A stretch of DNA of 64,000 bases. Origin: Pseudomonadales bacterium. Lineage in GTDB: Bacteria; Pseudomonadota; Gammaproteobacteria; Pseudomonadales; Azotimanducaceae. The DNA lies in NCBI GenBank assembly GCA_019634925.1, contig JAHCAL010000002.1, positions 124,001 through 188,000 on the forward strand, read 5' to 3'. This document shows, in pieces, positions 8,669 to 18,415 of the stretch. The position numbers and the translations under genes were made by a program. Under the pieces are notes generated by a model. It did no database searches, was not told where the DNA came from, and saw only the letters and a list, made by a program, of their open reading frames with translations. The first letter of the stretch is position 1. Every line of letters starts with the position of its first letter.

Positions 8669-9504
8669 AAGCTCGGCACCGTCGAGTAGGGTGTCAGCTG
8701 GAGCTCGTGGGTCCAGCAGGATCGGTCCTGGGTGTGCAGATAGTAGAAGGCATCGGCGATCGCGGCCGGATTCATGACGATCTCCGGGCGCTTGCGCGCA
8801 ATCGGCAATGCTCGCGTACCGGGCGAATCGATCAGACCGTCGACGATCACGTTGGCCACGTGAATCCCGTGGCTAGAATATTCCTCGGTCAGCACCTGCG
8901 CGAGCGTGCGCATCATCACGCGCGGATAGTAGAGTGACTGCCCAGCCTGGCGTTTGCGGCCGCGCAAGGACGCGGCGTTGTTGGTGATGAGAAACGAGCC
9001 GCGGCCCTTTGCGCGCATCGCCGGCAGTGCCGTCCTTGCCACCAGGAACGGACCACGGCTCGCGATATGCTGCGCCGTGTCGAACATCTCCACCGGGATG
9101 TGTTCCAGCAGTTCCTGCCCGGGCGGCAGATCGCGTCCTTCGAGGTAACCGGCGTTCAGCACCACGACTTCCGGGTCGCCCACAGTCGCCCGGATGGTCG
9201 CGAACGCGTCTTCGATCGACGCCTGCGAGACGAGGTCGAGTTCGACGATCGAGCACGCCTGGCCCTGCGCGTGGATCGCGGCCTCGAGCGCTTGCGCGTT
9301 GCGCGCGGTCCGCGTGGTGAGCACCACGTGGAACCCCTCGCGCGCGAACTTCTGCGCAATGGCGCCGCCGACACCCCACCGGGCGTGGACCGGCACGTCC
9401 GCATCGTCGATGTCGTGACCGTGCGCGAGCCGCGTATTGCGGCCGTCCGACTGCCACTTGGAGGTCGCACCGATCACCACGGCGACCGGTCTGGTTTGCG
9501 CCAT
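8665..9504 (-). CDS. Short-chain dehydrogenase/reductase with an expanded glycine-rich loop
   Basis: A 279-residue SDR-like oxidoreductase. The N-terminus reads MAQTRPVAVVIGATSKWQSD, then runs about 25 further residues to the segment RWGVGGAIAQKFAREGF. In classical SDRs the TGxxxGxG motif is contiguous; here the first Gly and the GVGGAIA half are separated by an insertion rich in charged residues (DGRNTRLAHGHDIDD...). The rest is SDR-like: VVLTTRTARN after strand 2, LNAGYLEGRD where NNAG is usual, and YYPRVMMR at the catalytic Tyr region, with Lys not obvious at the usual YxxxK spacing. The start at 9504 has GAGGGGGA upstream; the adjacent ATG at 9507 is too close to it. The cofactor and substrate are unknown. 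Confidence 0.75.
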   Translation of the reverse strand: MAQTRPVAVVIGATSKWQSDGRNTRLAHGHDIDDADVPVHARWGVGGAIAQKFAREGFHVVLTTRTARNAQALEAAIHAQGQACSIVELDLVSQASIEDAFATIRATVGDPEVVVLNAGYLEGRDLPPGQELLEHIPVEMFDTAQHIASRGPFLVARTALPAMRAKGRGSFLITNNAASLRGRKRQAGQSLYYPRVMMRTLAQVLTEEYSSHGIHVANVIVDGLIDSPGTRALPIARKRPEIVMNPAAIADAFYYLHTQDRSCWTHELQLTPYSTVPSF

Positions 9505-9548
9505 CATTCCCCCTCGACCCGTTGTGTCGTGATTGGATGCCGTCCGGC

Positions 9549-10052
9549 CTAGTAAGGCTCGACGACCGTTTCGTCCGCCTGGCGAGCGCCGATCCGTCTG
9601 CCCGCGGACTGGCCGACCCGACCGACCGGGTGATGCTCGAAGGCGGCCGCGAGGCCGGACACCGGCATGTTCCCGTAGATCGCCTCCGACCCGCTGCGGG
9701 ATACCCGGTACGTCTCGTGCCAAATGCCCACGTCGCCGTTGTTGCGGATACCGCGATTGAATTCGCGCCACGCCGGCAGGTGGAGGTGCTCGGGAGCGCG
9801 TGAATAGGCTTCGAGGCACGCAAAGTCACGCCAGTACTGAAGCGAAAGCGAGGTTCGGCCGAACCAGTTATGAACACCGAGACAACCCAGTTCCGGGCGT
9901 AGGGCCAGTTCGCGCTGCATGGCCGGCATCGCCTTCAGCACCGGCAGCCAGCTGCGGATCCGCAGCGGTCGGTTGAAGCGCATGCCGATGAGAAACACGA
10001 CGAACTCGTCGGCCGGAACGGCGGTGAAGCGTCCGGCATGGATCTGGGTCAC
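9549..10052 (-). CDS. DUF4188 / monooxygenase-family protein
   Basis: A 167-residue protein resembling the DUF4188 family, which has a dimeric alpha/beta-barrel-like fold related to small haem or cofactor-free monooxygenases. The family hallmarks FVVFLIGMRFN, the WLPVLKAM segment, and GNMP near the C-terminus are visible. GTG at 10052 was preferred because GGAGG lies eight bases upstream; the longer ATG start (10076) has no such site. It lies 44 bases upstream of the SDR gene on the same strand, so the pair may be cotranscribed and act together on one substrate. That functional link is an inference. Confidence 0.75.
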   Translation of the reverse strand: MTQIHAGRFTAVPADEFVVFLIGMRFNRPLRIRSWLPVLKAMPAMQRELALRPELGCLGVHNWFGRTSLSLQYWRDFACLEAYSRAPEHLHLPAWREFNRGIRNNGDVGIWHETYRVSRSGSEAIYGNMPVSGLAAAFEHHPVGRVGQSAGRRIGARQADETVVEPY

Positions 10053-10206
10053 GGCTGTTACCTCCGAACTCGGCACCGGCGCGGTCCGCGCAGCGTAGGT
10101 CGAGATCGGCGCGGCTACAAGTCCGAAGGGTCGAGGCGGTCAGATCCGGACGTCGTCCTTGCCGTTTGCCTACAATGCCCTGTGTGAACGCCAGGAGGAT
10201 TCCCGC

Positions 10207-11013
10207 ATGCTGGTCGCCAATGCAGCCCTCGTGCGTCGAGTCGACACTGCCGCCCGTGAATACCTCGTCGCACGCTATTCGGGGCCTGGGAACCCGATGG
10301 GAGCGGAGATCCTGCTGGACGACGGCTTGGTCGCGACCAGGGTGCCCTTCGCGCCGCGCAACCCCCTCATGAATCGCGCGACCGGTCTGGAGCACGTCGC
10401 GCAGATCGATCGCCTCGCCGACTTCTACGGCCCATCCGGCCAGTTATTCTGGGTGGAGACGACACCCTGCACGCCGATCCGGGTGCTGAACGCTCTGGCC
10501 GCATGCGGATTCCGGATCGAACAGCACGCATCGACGCTGTACGCGGCACCGCTGCCCACGAACGACCGCTCCACCGTCGACGCCGTGGTCGTCACGCCCG
10601 TCGAGCGGCAATCCCTGGACGAATTTCTGGACACCCTGAACGCAGGCTTCGGCCTGCCGCCGGCAGCGCTCGCCCAGCTACGGATCAACCAGGGTTTCTG
10701 GCTCGACGTGCCGAACTGGCACCTGTTCGTGGCGCGTCACCACGGCCGCGCGGCGGCGGCCGCCGTGCTGTCGATCCATGGCGAGATCGCCTACCTCGCG
10801 GCGGCGGCCACACTTCCAGGGTTCCGCAACCGCGGCCTGCAGACCGCGTTGATCGCGACCCGGATCGAGGTGGCGCGCGCGCTGGGCGCCACCATCGTGA
10901 CCGGTCAGGCCGAGTGGGGCGGGACCAGCCAGGCGAACATGCAGCGCGCCGGGCTCTCGATCTCGCATCTGCGCACGATCTGGACGAACAGCCCCGAAGG
11001 CACTGCGGCCTGA
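10207..11013 (+). CDS. GNAT-family N-acetyltransferase
   Basis: A 268-residue two-part protein. The C-terminal region (about residues 120-260) is a GNAT fold: HGEIAYLAAAATLPGFRNRGLQTALI carries the acetyl-CoA pyrophosphate loop R-x-x-G-x-x/A (RNRGLQTA). The following segment ARALGATIVTGQAE and the closing WTNSP fit the end of the fold. The N-terminal 110 residues look like the degenerate GNAT-like half seen in many tandem GNAT proteins. An AGGAGG site eight bases before ATG 10207 fixes the start. The acceptor substrate is unknown. The gene is divergent from the DUF4188 gene across 154 bases. Confidence 0.82.
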   Translation: MLVANAALVRRVDTAAREYLVARYSGPGNPMGAEILLDDGLVATRVPFAPRNPLMNRATGLEHVAQIDRLADFYGPSGQLFWVETTPCTPIRVLNALAACGFRIEQHASTLYAAPLPTNDRSTVDAVVVTPVERQSLDEFLDTLNAGFGLPPAALAQLRINQGFWLDVPNWHLFVARHHGRAAAAAVLSIHGEIAYLAAAATLPGFRNRGLQTALIATRIEVARALGATIVTGQAEWGGTSQANMQRAGLSISHLRTIWTNSPEGTAA

Positions 11014-11032
11014 CCATGTCGCGGCCAAGCGC

Positions 11033-11051
11033 GTCCCGTCACTACCGGGAC
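11033..11051. terminator. Hairpin between convergent GNAT and CoA-transferase genes
   Basis: GTCCCG (11033-11038) and CGGGAC (11046-11051) form a six-base-pair stem with a seven-base loop in the 56-base gap between two convergent genes. No U-run follows, so it is a candidate terminator only. Confidence 0.3.
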
Positions 11052-11069
11052 AACAGCCGCACGCACGCA

Positions 11070-12203
<1,134 letters not shown>

Positions 12204-12273
12204 ACGATCCTCCTTGAGTTGTTGATGGTCACGCTCCCGCCCACGCGCACGCCGTACCGATACCCGTACCGGA

Positions 12274-12912
12274 TCAGCCGTCGCGCACCGCCGTCGACAT
12301 CATGAGAAAGCCGGTGAAGGCCGCGTTGTTGGGCGCGAGCGACGGGCTCACCCGGGCCTTCATGGCATCGATCGCCGCACGATAGCCGACGTAGAAGTCC
12401 CAGGACGGGCGCGGCCGGTAGACCAGCCCTTCGAGTTCGAACTGGCGGATGACGTTCTTCGTGGTGGTCGGCTTCACGAATACGTCGACCTGCGGCCGGT
12501 ACTGGTACATGACGATGGTCGTGAGACTCCACTTGGCGAGTTGGCCCGCGTCGAGCACGTCCAGCACCTGCTCGAACCCACGCTGCTGATCGCCGTGCAG
12601 CAGTTGCCGGTAGCCCGAGGCAAGGTACTCACGATCACCGCGCGCGAGACCATTCACGTAATCGCGAAACTTCGGCTTCTCGAACAGGGACACCATCGAG
12701 GACCGCGTGACGATCTTCACGATGTCGTCGAGCACCTTGCCGCGTCTGCCGAAATTGGCTTCCGCAAGCGCTGTCTGCGCGAACGCCGAGAGTCGCTCGA
12801 CGTTGTGTTTCCTACGCACGTGCTGCAGTTCCTCGCTGGCAAACCCTTCCGGGTAGCGCAACCTGAACAATGCTTCCGCCTCGGCGAGTTTTTCTGGATT
12901 CATTCGGGTCAT
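12274..12912 (-). CDS. Conserved-looking protein of unknown function
   Basis: I do not recognise a family for this 212-residue protein. It is soluble in appearance, with no signal peptide or membrane helix, and begins [24 protein letters not shown]; a second ATG three codons later (12903) is an equally plausible start. The sequence is rich in charged and aromatic residues, with segments such as [17 protein letters not shown] and [13 protein letters not shown]. Codon use matches the neighbours, so it is likely a real gene. It sits 70 bases upstream of the racemase-like CoA transferase on the same strand and is divergent from the amidohydrolase gene across 59 bases. Confidence 0.6.
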   Translation of the reverse strand: MTRMNPEKLAEAEALFRLRYPEGFASEELQHVRRKHNVERLSAFAQTALAEANFGRRGKVLDDIVKIVTRSSMVSLFEKPKFRDYVNGLARGDREYLASGYRQLLHGDQQRGFEQVLDVLDAGQLAKWSLTTIVMYQYRPQVDVFVKPTTTKNVIRQFELEGLVYRPRPSWDFYVGYRAAIDAMKARVSPSLAPNNAAFTGFLMMSTAVRDG

Positions 12913-12971
12913 GACTTGGCCGTCACCAGACTCTACCATGGGTCCGCGCTTCCGGCAGGACAGGAGTACAT

Positions 12972-14291
12972 ATGCGGTTCGTTCACTGGCTCTGCCTGCT
13001 CGTACTGGCCACACCCTGCCTCGTTCATGCCCAGTCGGATTCTCCGGAGGTGCTGTTTCGCGACGTCCGCGTCTTCGACGGCGTCGGGCCAGGGCTGTCC
13101 GCGCCGACCGACGTACTGGTACGCGGCAACCGCATCGCCCGCATCGCGCCCGGGCAGGTTGCTCCGGACGCACGCATCGTCGAGGGGAACGGTCGCACGC
13201 TGATGCCCGGCCTGATCGACGTGCACGTTCACATGACCTTTTCGTCCCTTGCCATGCTGCAACTGCTGGCACCGGACCTCACGCCCGAATCCGCCGAAGC
13301 CGCCGCGGCTCGGGAAGCGGAAGCCATGCTGCTGCGCGGCTTCACGTCGGTACGCGACATGGGCGGACCGGTATGGGGCCTAAAAGCAGGCATCGACGCC
13401 GGCAGGTACCGCGGTCCCCGCATCTGGCCCTCGGGCGCGGTGATCAGCCAGACTTCAGGGCACGGCGACTTCCGCCTGCCGAACGAGCCGTCCCGCCGTT
13501 TCACCGGGCAGGTCTCGCGCGCCGAGAAGCTCGGCGCCACCTTCATCGCCGACGGACGCGACGAAGTGTTGACGGCGACGCGCGAGAATCTCCGGTTCGG
13601 CGCGAGCCAGATCAAGCTGATGGCCGGCGGCGGTTCCAGTTCAGACTACGATCCGATCGACGTGACCCAGTACCTGCCCGAAGAGCTCGAAGCCGCCGTG
13701 GCCGCGGCTGAGGACTGGGGCACGTACGTTGCGGTCCACGCCTACACCCCTCGGGCCGTGCGGCGCGCGGTCGATGCCGGCGTGAAGAGTGTCGAGCACG
13801 GCCAGCTGCTGGACGAAGACACCATCCGCCTCCTGGCGCGGCGCGGGGTCTGGCTGTCGCTGCAGAACCTGCCACCGCCGCTGCCCGACGACCCGCCGGA
13901 GCGGCGCGCGAAGAAGGCCGAAGTAGCGGCCGGCTCCGACAACGCCTGGGCATGGGCGAAGAAGCACCGCGTCAAACTTGCCTGGGGCACCGACTTCCTG
14001 TTCCGGCCGCAGGAAAACGCGCAGCAGAACGCCTACATCCTGCGCCTGCGCAGCTGGTTCACTCCAGCGGAGATCCTGAAGCTGGTGACCCACGACAACG
14101 CGCAGCTACTCGCACTCTCTGGACTGCGCAATCCTTACCCGGGCGAACTCGGCGTCGTGCGCGAAGGCGCGCTCGCCGATCTCCTGCTGGTGAACGGCGA
14201 CCCGCTCGCGAACCTCGAACTGCTGGCGGACCCGGTCACCGGATTCGCCGCGATCATGAAGAACGGCGTCCTCGCAAGATATTCGCTCTGA
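12972..14291 (+). CDS. Exported amidohydrolase-family metal-dependent hydrolase
   Basis: A 439-residue amidohydrolase-superfamily enzyme with a signal peptide MRFVHWLCLLVLATPCLVHA, so it probably acts in the periplasm. Metal ligands are recognisable: HVHMTF (about residues 87-89) after DV, a Lys in SQIKLMAGGG (about 215) that fits the carbamylated bridging lysine, His in VAVHAYTP and SVEHGQLL, and Asp in AWGTDFLF (about 340). The C-terminus forms the composite beta-domain (EGALADLLLVNGDPL). Relatives include prolidase-like and imidazolonepropionase-like hydrolases; the substrate cannot be named. AGGAG precedes the ATG by six bases. The gene ends in a hairpin shared with the convergent outer-membrane-protein gene. 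Confidence 0.85.
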   Translation: MRFVHWLCLLVLATPCLVHAQSDSPEVLFRDVRVFDGVGPGLSAPTDVLVRGNRIARIAPGQVAPDARIVEGNGRTLMPGLIDVHVHMTFSSLAMLQLLAPDLTPESAEAAAAREAEAMLLRGFTSVRDMGGPVWGLKAGIDAGRYRGPRIWPSGAVISQTSGHGDFRLPNEPSRRFTGQVSRAEKLGATFIADGRDEVLTATRENLRFGASQIKLMAGGGSSSDYDPIDVTQYLPEELEAAVAAAEDWGTYVAVHAYTPRAVRRAVDAGVKSVEHGQLLDEDTIRLLARRGVWLSLQNLPPPLPDDPPERRAKKAEVAAGSDNAWAWAKKHRVKLAWGTDFLFRPQENAQQNAYILRLRSWFTPAEILKLVTHDNAQLLALSGLRNPYPGELGVVREGALADLLLVNGDPLANLELLADPVTGFAAIMKNGVLARYSL

Positions 14292-14308
14292 GCCCCGGCA
14301 GGCTCAGA
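14287..14308. terminator. Hairpin between convergent genes, both stop codons in the stem
   Basis: TCTGAGCC (14287-14294) pairs perfectly with GGCTCAGA (14301-14308) around a six-base loop. The TGA of the amidohydrolase gene is in the left arm and the TGA of the convergent gene is in the right arm. It lacks a U-tract, so termination function is inferred from position and stem only. Confidence 0.5.
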
Positions 14309-15068
14309 AGAGAATCGTGACCCCGAGGATCGGACCCCCGAGGCGGGCGTCCACGCGCATGCCCCGCTCTCGATAGTCCACGTTGAGCTGCCGGTAGCCG
14401 CCGGAAATCCAGATGTGCGGCGAGACATCGGTATTTACCGTCGCGAGCCACTGCGTCGTGCGTTCCGAACCGACGCCGAAGCCGCCGTAGTCGCCGTAGA
14501 AGAGCACCGACCAGCCCTCTGCTATCCGGGCATTCACGCGGCCCGCGACGATCGGGTCCACGAAGTCTTCGGTCGGGGACCGCACGACGCCGAGCGCCGG
14601 TGCTGCGACCGAGCCGCGGATCCAGAACGCGCGCGCACCGGCCAGCAGGTCCAGCGAGAGATCAGGCTCATCGACCGCGCGATAGCCGCCGAGCAGCGTG
14701 AGCGAGGTCTGTTTCAGTTCGCCTTCCGCCGGCACCACCGGCACCCCGGGGATGGGGGTCGGCACGCGTCCGTCACGCGACGACGACGTATGGCTGAAAT
14801 CTGCAACCGCGACGAACCGGTCCTGCCTGGCAAGCCCGGTCAGGAACAGCGCTGCATCGAGATCTTCCAGGAGCTCCCCGAATGACTTCGAAACCTCGAA
14901 GTCCGGCGCGCCGGTGAAAGGCCGGATCGTCCCGCCAAAACCCGTTGCCCAGACATACGGCGTGACCTGGAAAGCCCGGTCCACGTCGTGTGCGGTCCCT
15001 GCTCGCGCGGTGCCAGTCAGCAGGATTCCGATCAGCAGCCCGCCCAGGATGGCCCATACGTGTGGCAT
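14304..15068 (-). CDS. Outer-membrane beta-barrel protein of unknown function
   Basis: A 254-residue exported protein. MPHVWAILGGLLIGILLTGT...ARA is a signal peptide (about 1-23). The mature chain has alternating hydrophobic/polar strands ending in aromatic residues (for example TPYVWATGF, LLGGYRAV, WSVLFYGDYGGFG, HIWISGGYRQL) and finishes GVTILF. A terminal Phe is the usual C-terminal signal for BAM-mediated insertion. No porin or receptor family is recognised. It lies 13 bases downstream of the GPH-type transporter gene on the same strand, so it could supply outer-membrane passage for that transporter's substrate; this is an inference. Confidence 0.72.
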   Translation of the reverse strand: MPHVWAILGGLLIGILLTGTARAGTAHDVDRAFQVTPYVWATGFGGTIRPFTGAPDFEVSKSFGELLEDLDAALFLTGLARQDRFVAVADFSHTSSSRDGRVPTPIPGVPVVPAEGELKQTSLTLLGGYRAVDEPDLSLDLLAGARAFWIRGSVAAPALGVVRSPTEDFVDPIVAGRVNARIAEGWSVLFYGDYGGFGVGSERTTQWLATVNTDVSPHIWISGGYRQLNVDYRERGMRVDARLGGPILGVTILF

Positions 15069-15081
15069 GAAAATGCTCCGT

Positions 15082-16473
15082 TCAGCGAGCAGCGAGGCGC
15101 TCGTCCAGCACCCGCCGGATTTCCGCGTGCGCCGCTTCGTCCAGCGAGAAGCGGCGGAACAGCCAGGCGCCGATCATGTAACAGACCAGCGGGAACAATC
15201 CGTACAGCGTCACCATGGCGACCTTGACCTGCATGGTCTGTTCCTGGTTGGGCACGAAGCCCGAAAACTCGAGCACGAAGCCGGTGAGCAGCAGCATCAC
15301 GCCCATGGCGCTCTTGAACACGAAATTCCACGCCGCGAAGTACGAGCCTTCCTTGCGTTCGCCCGTGGTCAGTTCGTCGTAGTCGATCACGTCGCTCTGG
15401 ATCGACGGCGCGATGGTGCCGCCGCAGCCGGCGGCGAGCCCGGCGAACACGGCAAATACCATGATGTAGGCGATCTTCACGGTCACGTCGTCCATGAACG
15501 CGAGCGCGAACATGGCGCCGAACGAGAACCCGGTCAGCAGCATCGAGAACATCCACAAACGGATCTTGCCGAACCGACGCGAGAGCGGGAGCCACATCGG
15601 CACCGAGAGGGTCGACGGGATCATGTAGCACAGGATGATCAGCGGCGCCCATTGCGGCGCCCCGATCACGTACTGGGCGATATAGAGCGTCAGCGCGCCG
15701 ATCGCAGCACTCCCCACGTTCTCGATGAAGGTGACGATGATCAACAGGCGCGCGTGCGGGTTGCGCCACACGTCGGCAAATGCCTGGAACGGCTTTTCGT
15801 TGACGCGCCCCTGGTAATCGGGGCGCTCGCGCAGGCGGACGAAGGCGAACACCACCATGGCGAGCATCACCAGTGCCGCGACGATCGAGAGATCGAGCGC
15901 CAGCGCCCGTACCGCGGTGGCGCCCTGCTGCTCGGCCATGATCAGCAGGTAGAAGGAGTACAGGGCCAGGATCGACCCCAGCGTGTACGAGGCGTGGCGC
16001 AGACCGAACAGGCGGCTGCGCTCGTGATAGTTCGACGAGAGTTCGGCGCCGAGCGAGAGGTGCGGCACCAGGAACACGGTCATGGCCGAATAGAAACCAA
16101 CGATGGCCACCGCCATCCAGGCGGTCAGGCTGCCGCCGGTGAGCGCCGCGGGGGGCGCGAACACCATGATGAACGTCGCGGCGATCGGCACCACGCTCGC
16201 CAGGATCCAGATCCGGCGCCGCCCGAACCGCGTGCGGGTCCGGTCCGAGAGGTAGCCGGCCAGCGGGTCGGACACCGCGTCCCAGATGCGCGATGCGCTG
16301 AAGATCAGCCCCATGACCGCCGGCGCGATGAGCAGCACGTCCGTCGCGAACTTCATGACGTACAGGCTGAGCATCAGCGACATGTAGCCGGCGCCGATGC
16401 CCGGGGCACCATAGGCGAACACCGTCCCCCACGAGACGCGGTCGTTCACGCCGGTACCGGGAGGCTGCTTCAA
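15082..16473 (-). CDS. GPH-type (glycoside-pentoside-hexuronide) MFS symporter
   Basis: A 463-residue, 12-helix cation symporter of the GPH branch of the major facilitators. The signatures are the helix 2 segment SRIWDAVSDPLAGYLSDRT followed by RFGRRRIWI, and the internal counterpart later in SIQSDVIDYDELTTGERKEGSYFA, both typical of MelB-like proteins. Members take up glycosides, but many environmental copies sit in lipid or terpene degradation clusters, so the substrate is open. The start (MKQPPGTGVNDRVSWGTVF) is the first good ATG. It is followed 13 bases later by the beta-barrel gene and preceded by two SDR genes on the same strand. Confidence 0.83.
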   Translation of the reverse strand: MKQPPGTGVNDRVSWGTVFAYGAPGIGAGYMSLMLSLYVMKFATDVLLIAPAVMGLIFSASRIWDAVSDPLAGYLSDRTRTRFGRRRIWILASVVPIAATFIMVFAPPAALTGGSLTAWMAVAIVGFYSAMTVFLVPHLSLGAELSSNYHERSRLFGLRHASYTLGSILALYSFYLLIMAEQQGATAVRALALDLSIVAALVMLAMVVFAFVRLRERPDYQGRVNEKPFQAFADVWRNPHARLLIIVTFIENVGSAAIGALTLYIAQYVIGAPQWAPLIILCYMIPSTLSVPMWLPLSRRFGKIRLWMFSMLLTGFSFGAMFALAFMDDVTVKIAYIMVFAVFAGLAAGCGGTIAPSIQSDVIDYDELTTGERKEGSYFAAWNFVFKSAMGVMLLLTGFVLEFSGFVPNQEQTMQVKVAMVTLYGLFPLVCYMIGAWLFRRFSLDEAAHAEIRRVLDERLAAR

Positions 16474-16504
16474 AGGGTGTACACCGTGACCCCAGGGAAC
16501 CCTA

Positions 16505-17281
16505 TCATGCGTTGCGGATCGTCAAACCGCCGTCAACGGGCAGTGCCACGCCGGTGGTGAAGCTGGCCGCGGGCAACGCAAGCGAAAGCGTCATCTGCGC
16601 GACCTCCTCCGGGTCCGCGTACCGCCTGAGTGCCACCCGGCGCCGCGCGAATTCCTGCTTGGCCTCGTCGGGAATGCCCGCGGTCATCCCGGTGTGGATC
16701 GGCCCCGGGCAGATGCAGTTGACCGTGATGCCCTCGCCGCCGAGTTCGACCGCGAGTGAACGGGTGAGCCCGATGACACCGGTCTTGGCCGCCGTGTACG
16801 GACTGCCGAACCGGGTGGCGCCGAGCCCCTCGGTGGACGCGATGTTGACGATCCGTGGATGCGCGGCGCGGCGCAGCCAGGGCAATGCCGCCCGGATCGT
16901 CCGGGTATGCGCGGTGAGCAGGATCGACAGCGTACGGTCCCACTTTTCCTCGAAGTCGTCGGCGTCGATCGGCGTAAAGAGCGAGATGCCGGCATTGTTC
17001 ACCAGGATGTCGATACCGCCGAAATGCGCGGCGATCTCGCCGAACACCCGGTCGATGGCGGCGCGATCGCCGAGGTCCAGCGCCCAGCCCCGCACCGGCC
17101 GGCCGGCCGCTGCGATCTCGCCGACCACGCCTTCGAGCGCGCCTGCGTTGACATCTAGTGCCGCGACCTTGGCGCCCTCGTCGGCGAACAGTTTTGCCGT
17201 GGCGGCGCCCATGCCGCTGGCCGCACCAGTGACGATCGCCACCTTGCCCTCGATCGATCGTGACAGTTTCGTCAGTCTCAC
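16505..17281 (-). CDS. SDR-family NAD(P)-dependent oxidoreductase
   Basis: A classical 258-residue SDR. The cofactor motif TGAASGMGAAT is at about residues 18-28, an acidic ALDVNAG follows strand 2 (pointing to NAD(H) preference), and NNAGIS, the Ser in NIAST, and the catalytic Y-T-A-A-K (SPYTAAKTGV, about 155-160) are all present. GTG at 17281 was chosen because GGAGGG lies seven bases upstream and it makes a four-base GTGA overlap with the preceding SDR gene. The substrate is probably a hydroxy- or keto-acyl or cyclic alcohol. It forms a translationally coupled pair with the gene at 17278-18093. Confidence 0.88.
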   Translation of the reverse strand: MRLTKLSRSIEGKVAIVTGAASGMGAATAKLFADEGAKVAALDVNAGALEGVVGEIAAAGRPVRGWALDLGDRAAIDRVFGEIAAHFGGIDILVNNAGISLFTPIDADDFEEKWDRTLSILLTAHTRTIRAALPWLRRAAHPRIVNIASTEGLGATRFGSPYTAAKTGVIGLTRSLAVELGGEGITVNCICPGPIHTGMTAGIPDEAKQEFARRRVALRRYADPEEVAQMTLSLALPAASFTTGVALPVDGGLTIRNA

Positions 17282-18093
17282 AGTCTGCCCTCCGCCAGGT
17301 CGTCGCCGTACAGCGCTCGGATGAATGGTTCGTAGTTGGGTCCGCGGCGCAAGTGGTGGCCGCCGTCGACCGAGAGGTTCACACCGGTAATCCAGCTGGC
17401 CTCCGGGCCGCACAGGAAACGCACCGCCCGGGCGATGTCGCCCGGCGTACCGGTCCGCGCGAGCGGCATGCAGTCCAGGTAATCGCGATGCACCGGCTCG
17501 GTCGCGAAGAGTCCAGCCGCGATCTCGGTGTCGACGAGCCCGGGACAGACGCTGTTGACGCGCACTCCGGCCGCACCGAGTTCGTCGGCGCTGGTGCGCA
17601 CCAGCATGTCGATGGCGGCCTTGCTCGCGCAGTAGGCGTGCATGAACCGGTGCGTGCGCACGCCGGCGATCGAGGATATGGCGCAGAGCGCGCCGCCGTC
17701 AGCACTGCCGATGACCCGGCCGGCGTGTTTGAAGGTATAGAACGTCCCGGTCAGATTGGTCTGCATGATGCGCTGCCAGTCGGTGTCACCGGTCACCGTC
17801 AACGGCGCGAGATGTCCGGTCCCGGCATTGGCGACCGCGATGGTGAGCGGTGCCACGGCGTGCGCCGCTTCGACGACGGCCTGGACCTCCGCTTCGCGGG
17901 CGACGTCGGCGGCGTGCGCGACCACGTCGCCCAGTGCCGAGAGTTCCGCGATCGCACGATCGAGCTTCTCGCGCGACCGGCCCATGATCGTCACCCGCGC
18001 GCCGTCGGCCAGGAACGCGCGTGCGCAGGCGAGCCCGATGCCGCTGCCGCCGCCGGTGATCAGCGCATGGTGACCTTCGAGAACTCGACTCAT
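17278..18093 (-). CDS. SDR-family oxidoreductase
   Basis: Second SDR of the pair, 271 residues. It carries TGGGSGIGLAC (about residues 13-23), GRSREKLD after strand 2 (Arg/Ser suggests NADP(H) preference), VANAGTGHL, and the catalytic region ISSIAG...YCASKAAID with the Y-x-x-x-K spacing intact. The closing VNLSVDGGHHLRRG is the usual C-terminal segment. A strong GGGGGAGGT site precedes the ATG. The stop overlaps the next SDR start (GTGA). The pair is divergent from the P450 operon across 322 bases, so a shared regulatory region is likely. Confidence 0.88.
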   Translation of the reverse strand: MSRVLEGHHALITGGGSGIGLACARAFLADGARVTIMGRSREKLDRAIAELSALGDVVAHAADVAREAEVQAVVEAAHAVAPLTIAVANAGTGHLAPLTVTGDTDWQRIMQTNLTGTFYTFKHAGRVIGSADGGALCAISSIAGVRTHRFMHAYCASKAAIDMLVRTSADELGAAGVRVNSVCPGLVDTEIAAGLFATEPVHRDYLDCMPLARTGTPGDIARAVRFLCGPEASWITGVNLSVDGGHHLRRGPNYEPFIRALYGDDLAEGRL

Positions 18094-18415
18094 TCGGACC
18101 TCCCCCGGTGGTTCGCACTATGCTGACCGTCGCAGTCTGCCGGGGGCATCGCCTCGGAACACCTGGTACGGGGCCGGCACACGCGCGGCACGGATGATAT
18201 CGGATGTGCTTCCGGCCGGTCATCCGCTGTCTGGCTGCCGGCAGGCACGTGCCCACCGGTCTACCCGGCGGGACGCCTGGCGCGGCTCCGGCGGAATTTG
18301 CGCACGGTCCATTTGCTCCCGGTCCATTTGCTCCCGATCAATGTCTCCGGCTACCTTTGGCGCTTTACTATCGGCGGCCACCACAGCCGGCACGACGCCA
18401 GGGGCAGTACACCAG
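18094..18415. other. 322-base divergent intergenic region between SDR pair and P450
   Basis: No convincing gene is seen here. The stretch probably holds divergent promoters for the SDR pair and the P450 operon. It contains a perfect 15-base tandem duplication (18306-18335). I found no clear -10/-35 pair and no obvious long palindrome that would mark a regulator site. An in-frame upstream extension of the P450 frame exists but encodes Ser/Arg-rich sequence unlike any P450 N-terminus. Confidence 0.6.
18306..18335. repeat. Tandem direct repeat, 15 bases x 2
   Basis: GGTCCATTTGCTCCC occurs twice head to tail, about 80 bases upstream of the P450 start. The bases following begin a third copy but diverge after a few positions. 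Confidence 0.9.

Noticed and set aside
14698..16560. 620-codon plus-strand open frame
   Set aside because: It is antisense to the GPH symporter gene, with low-complexity His/Arg/Glu-rich composition and no motif.
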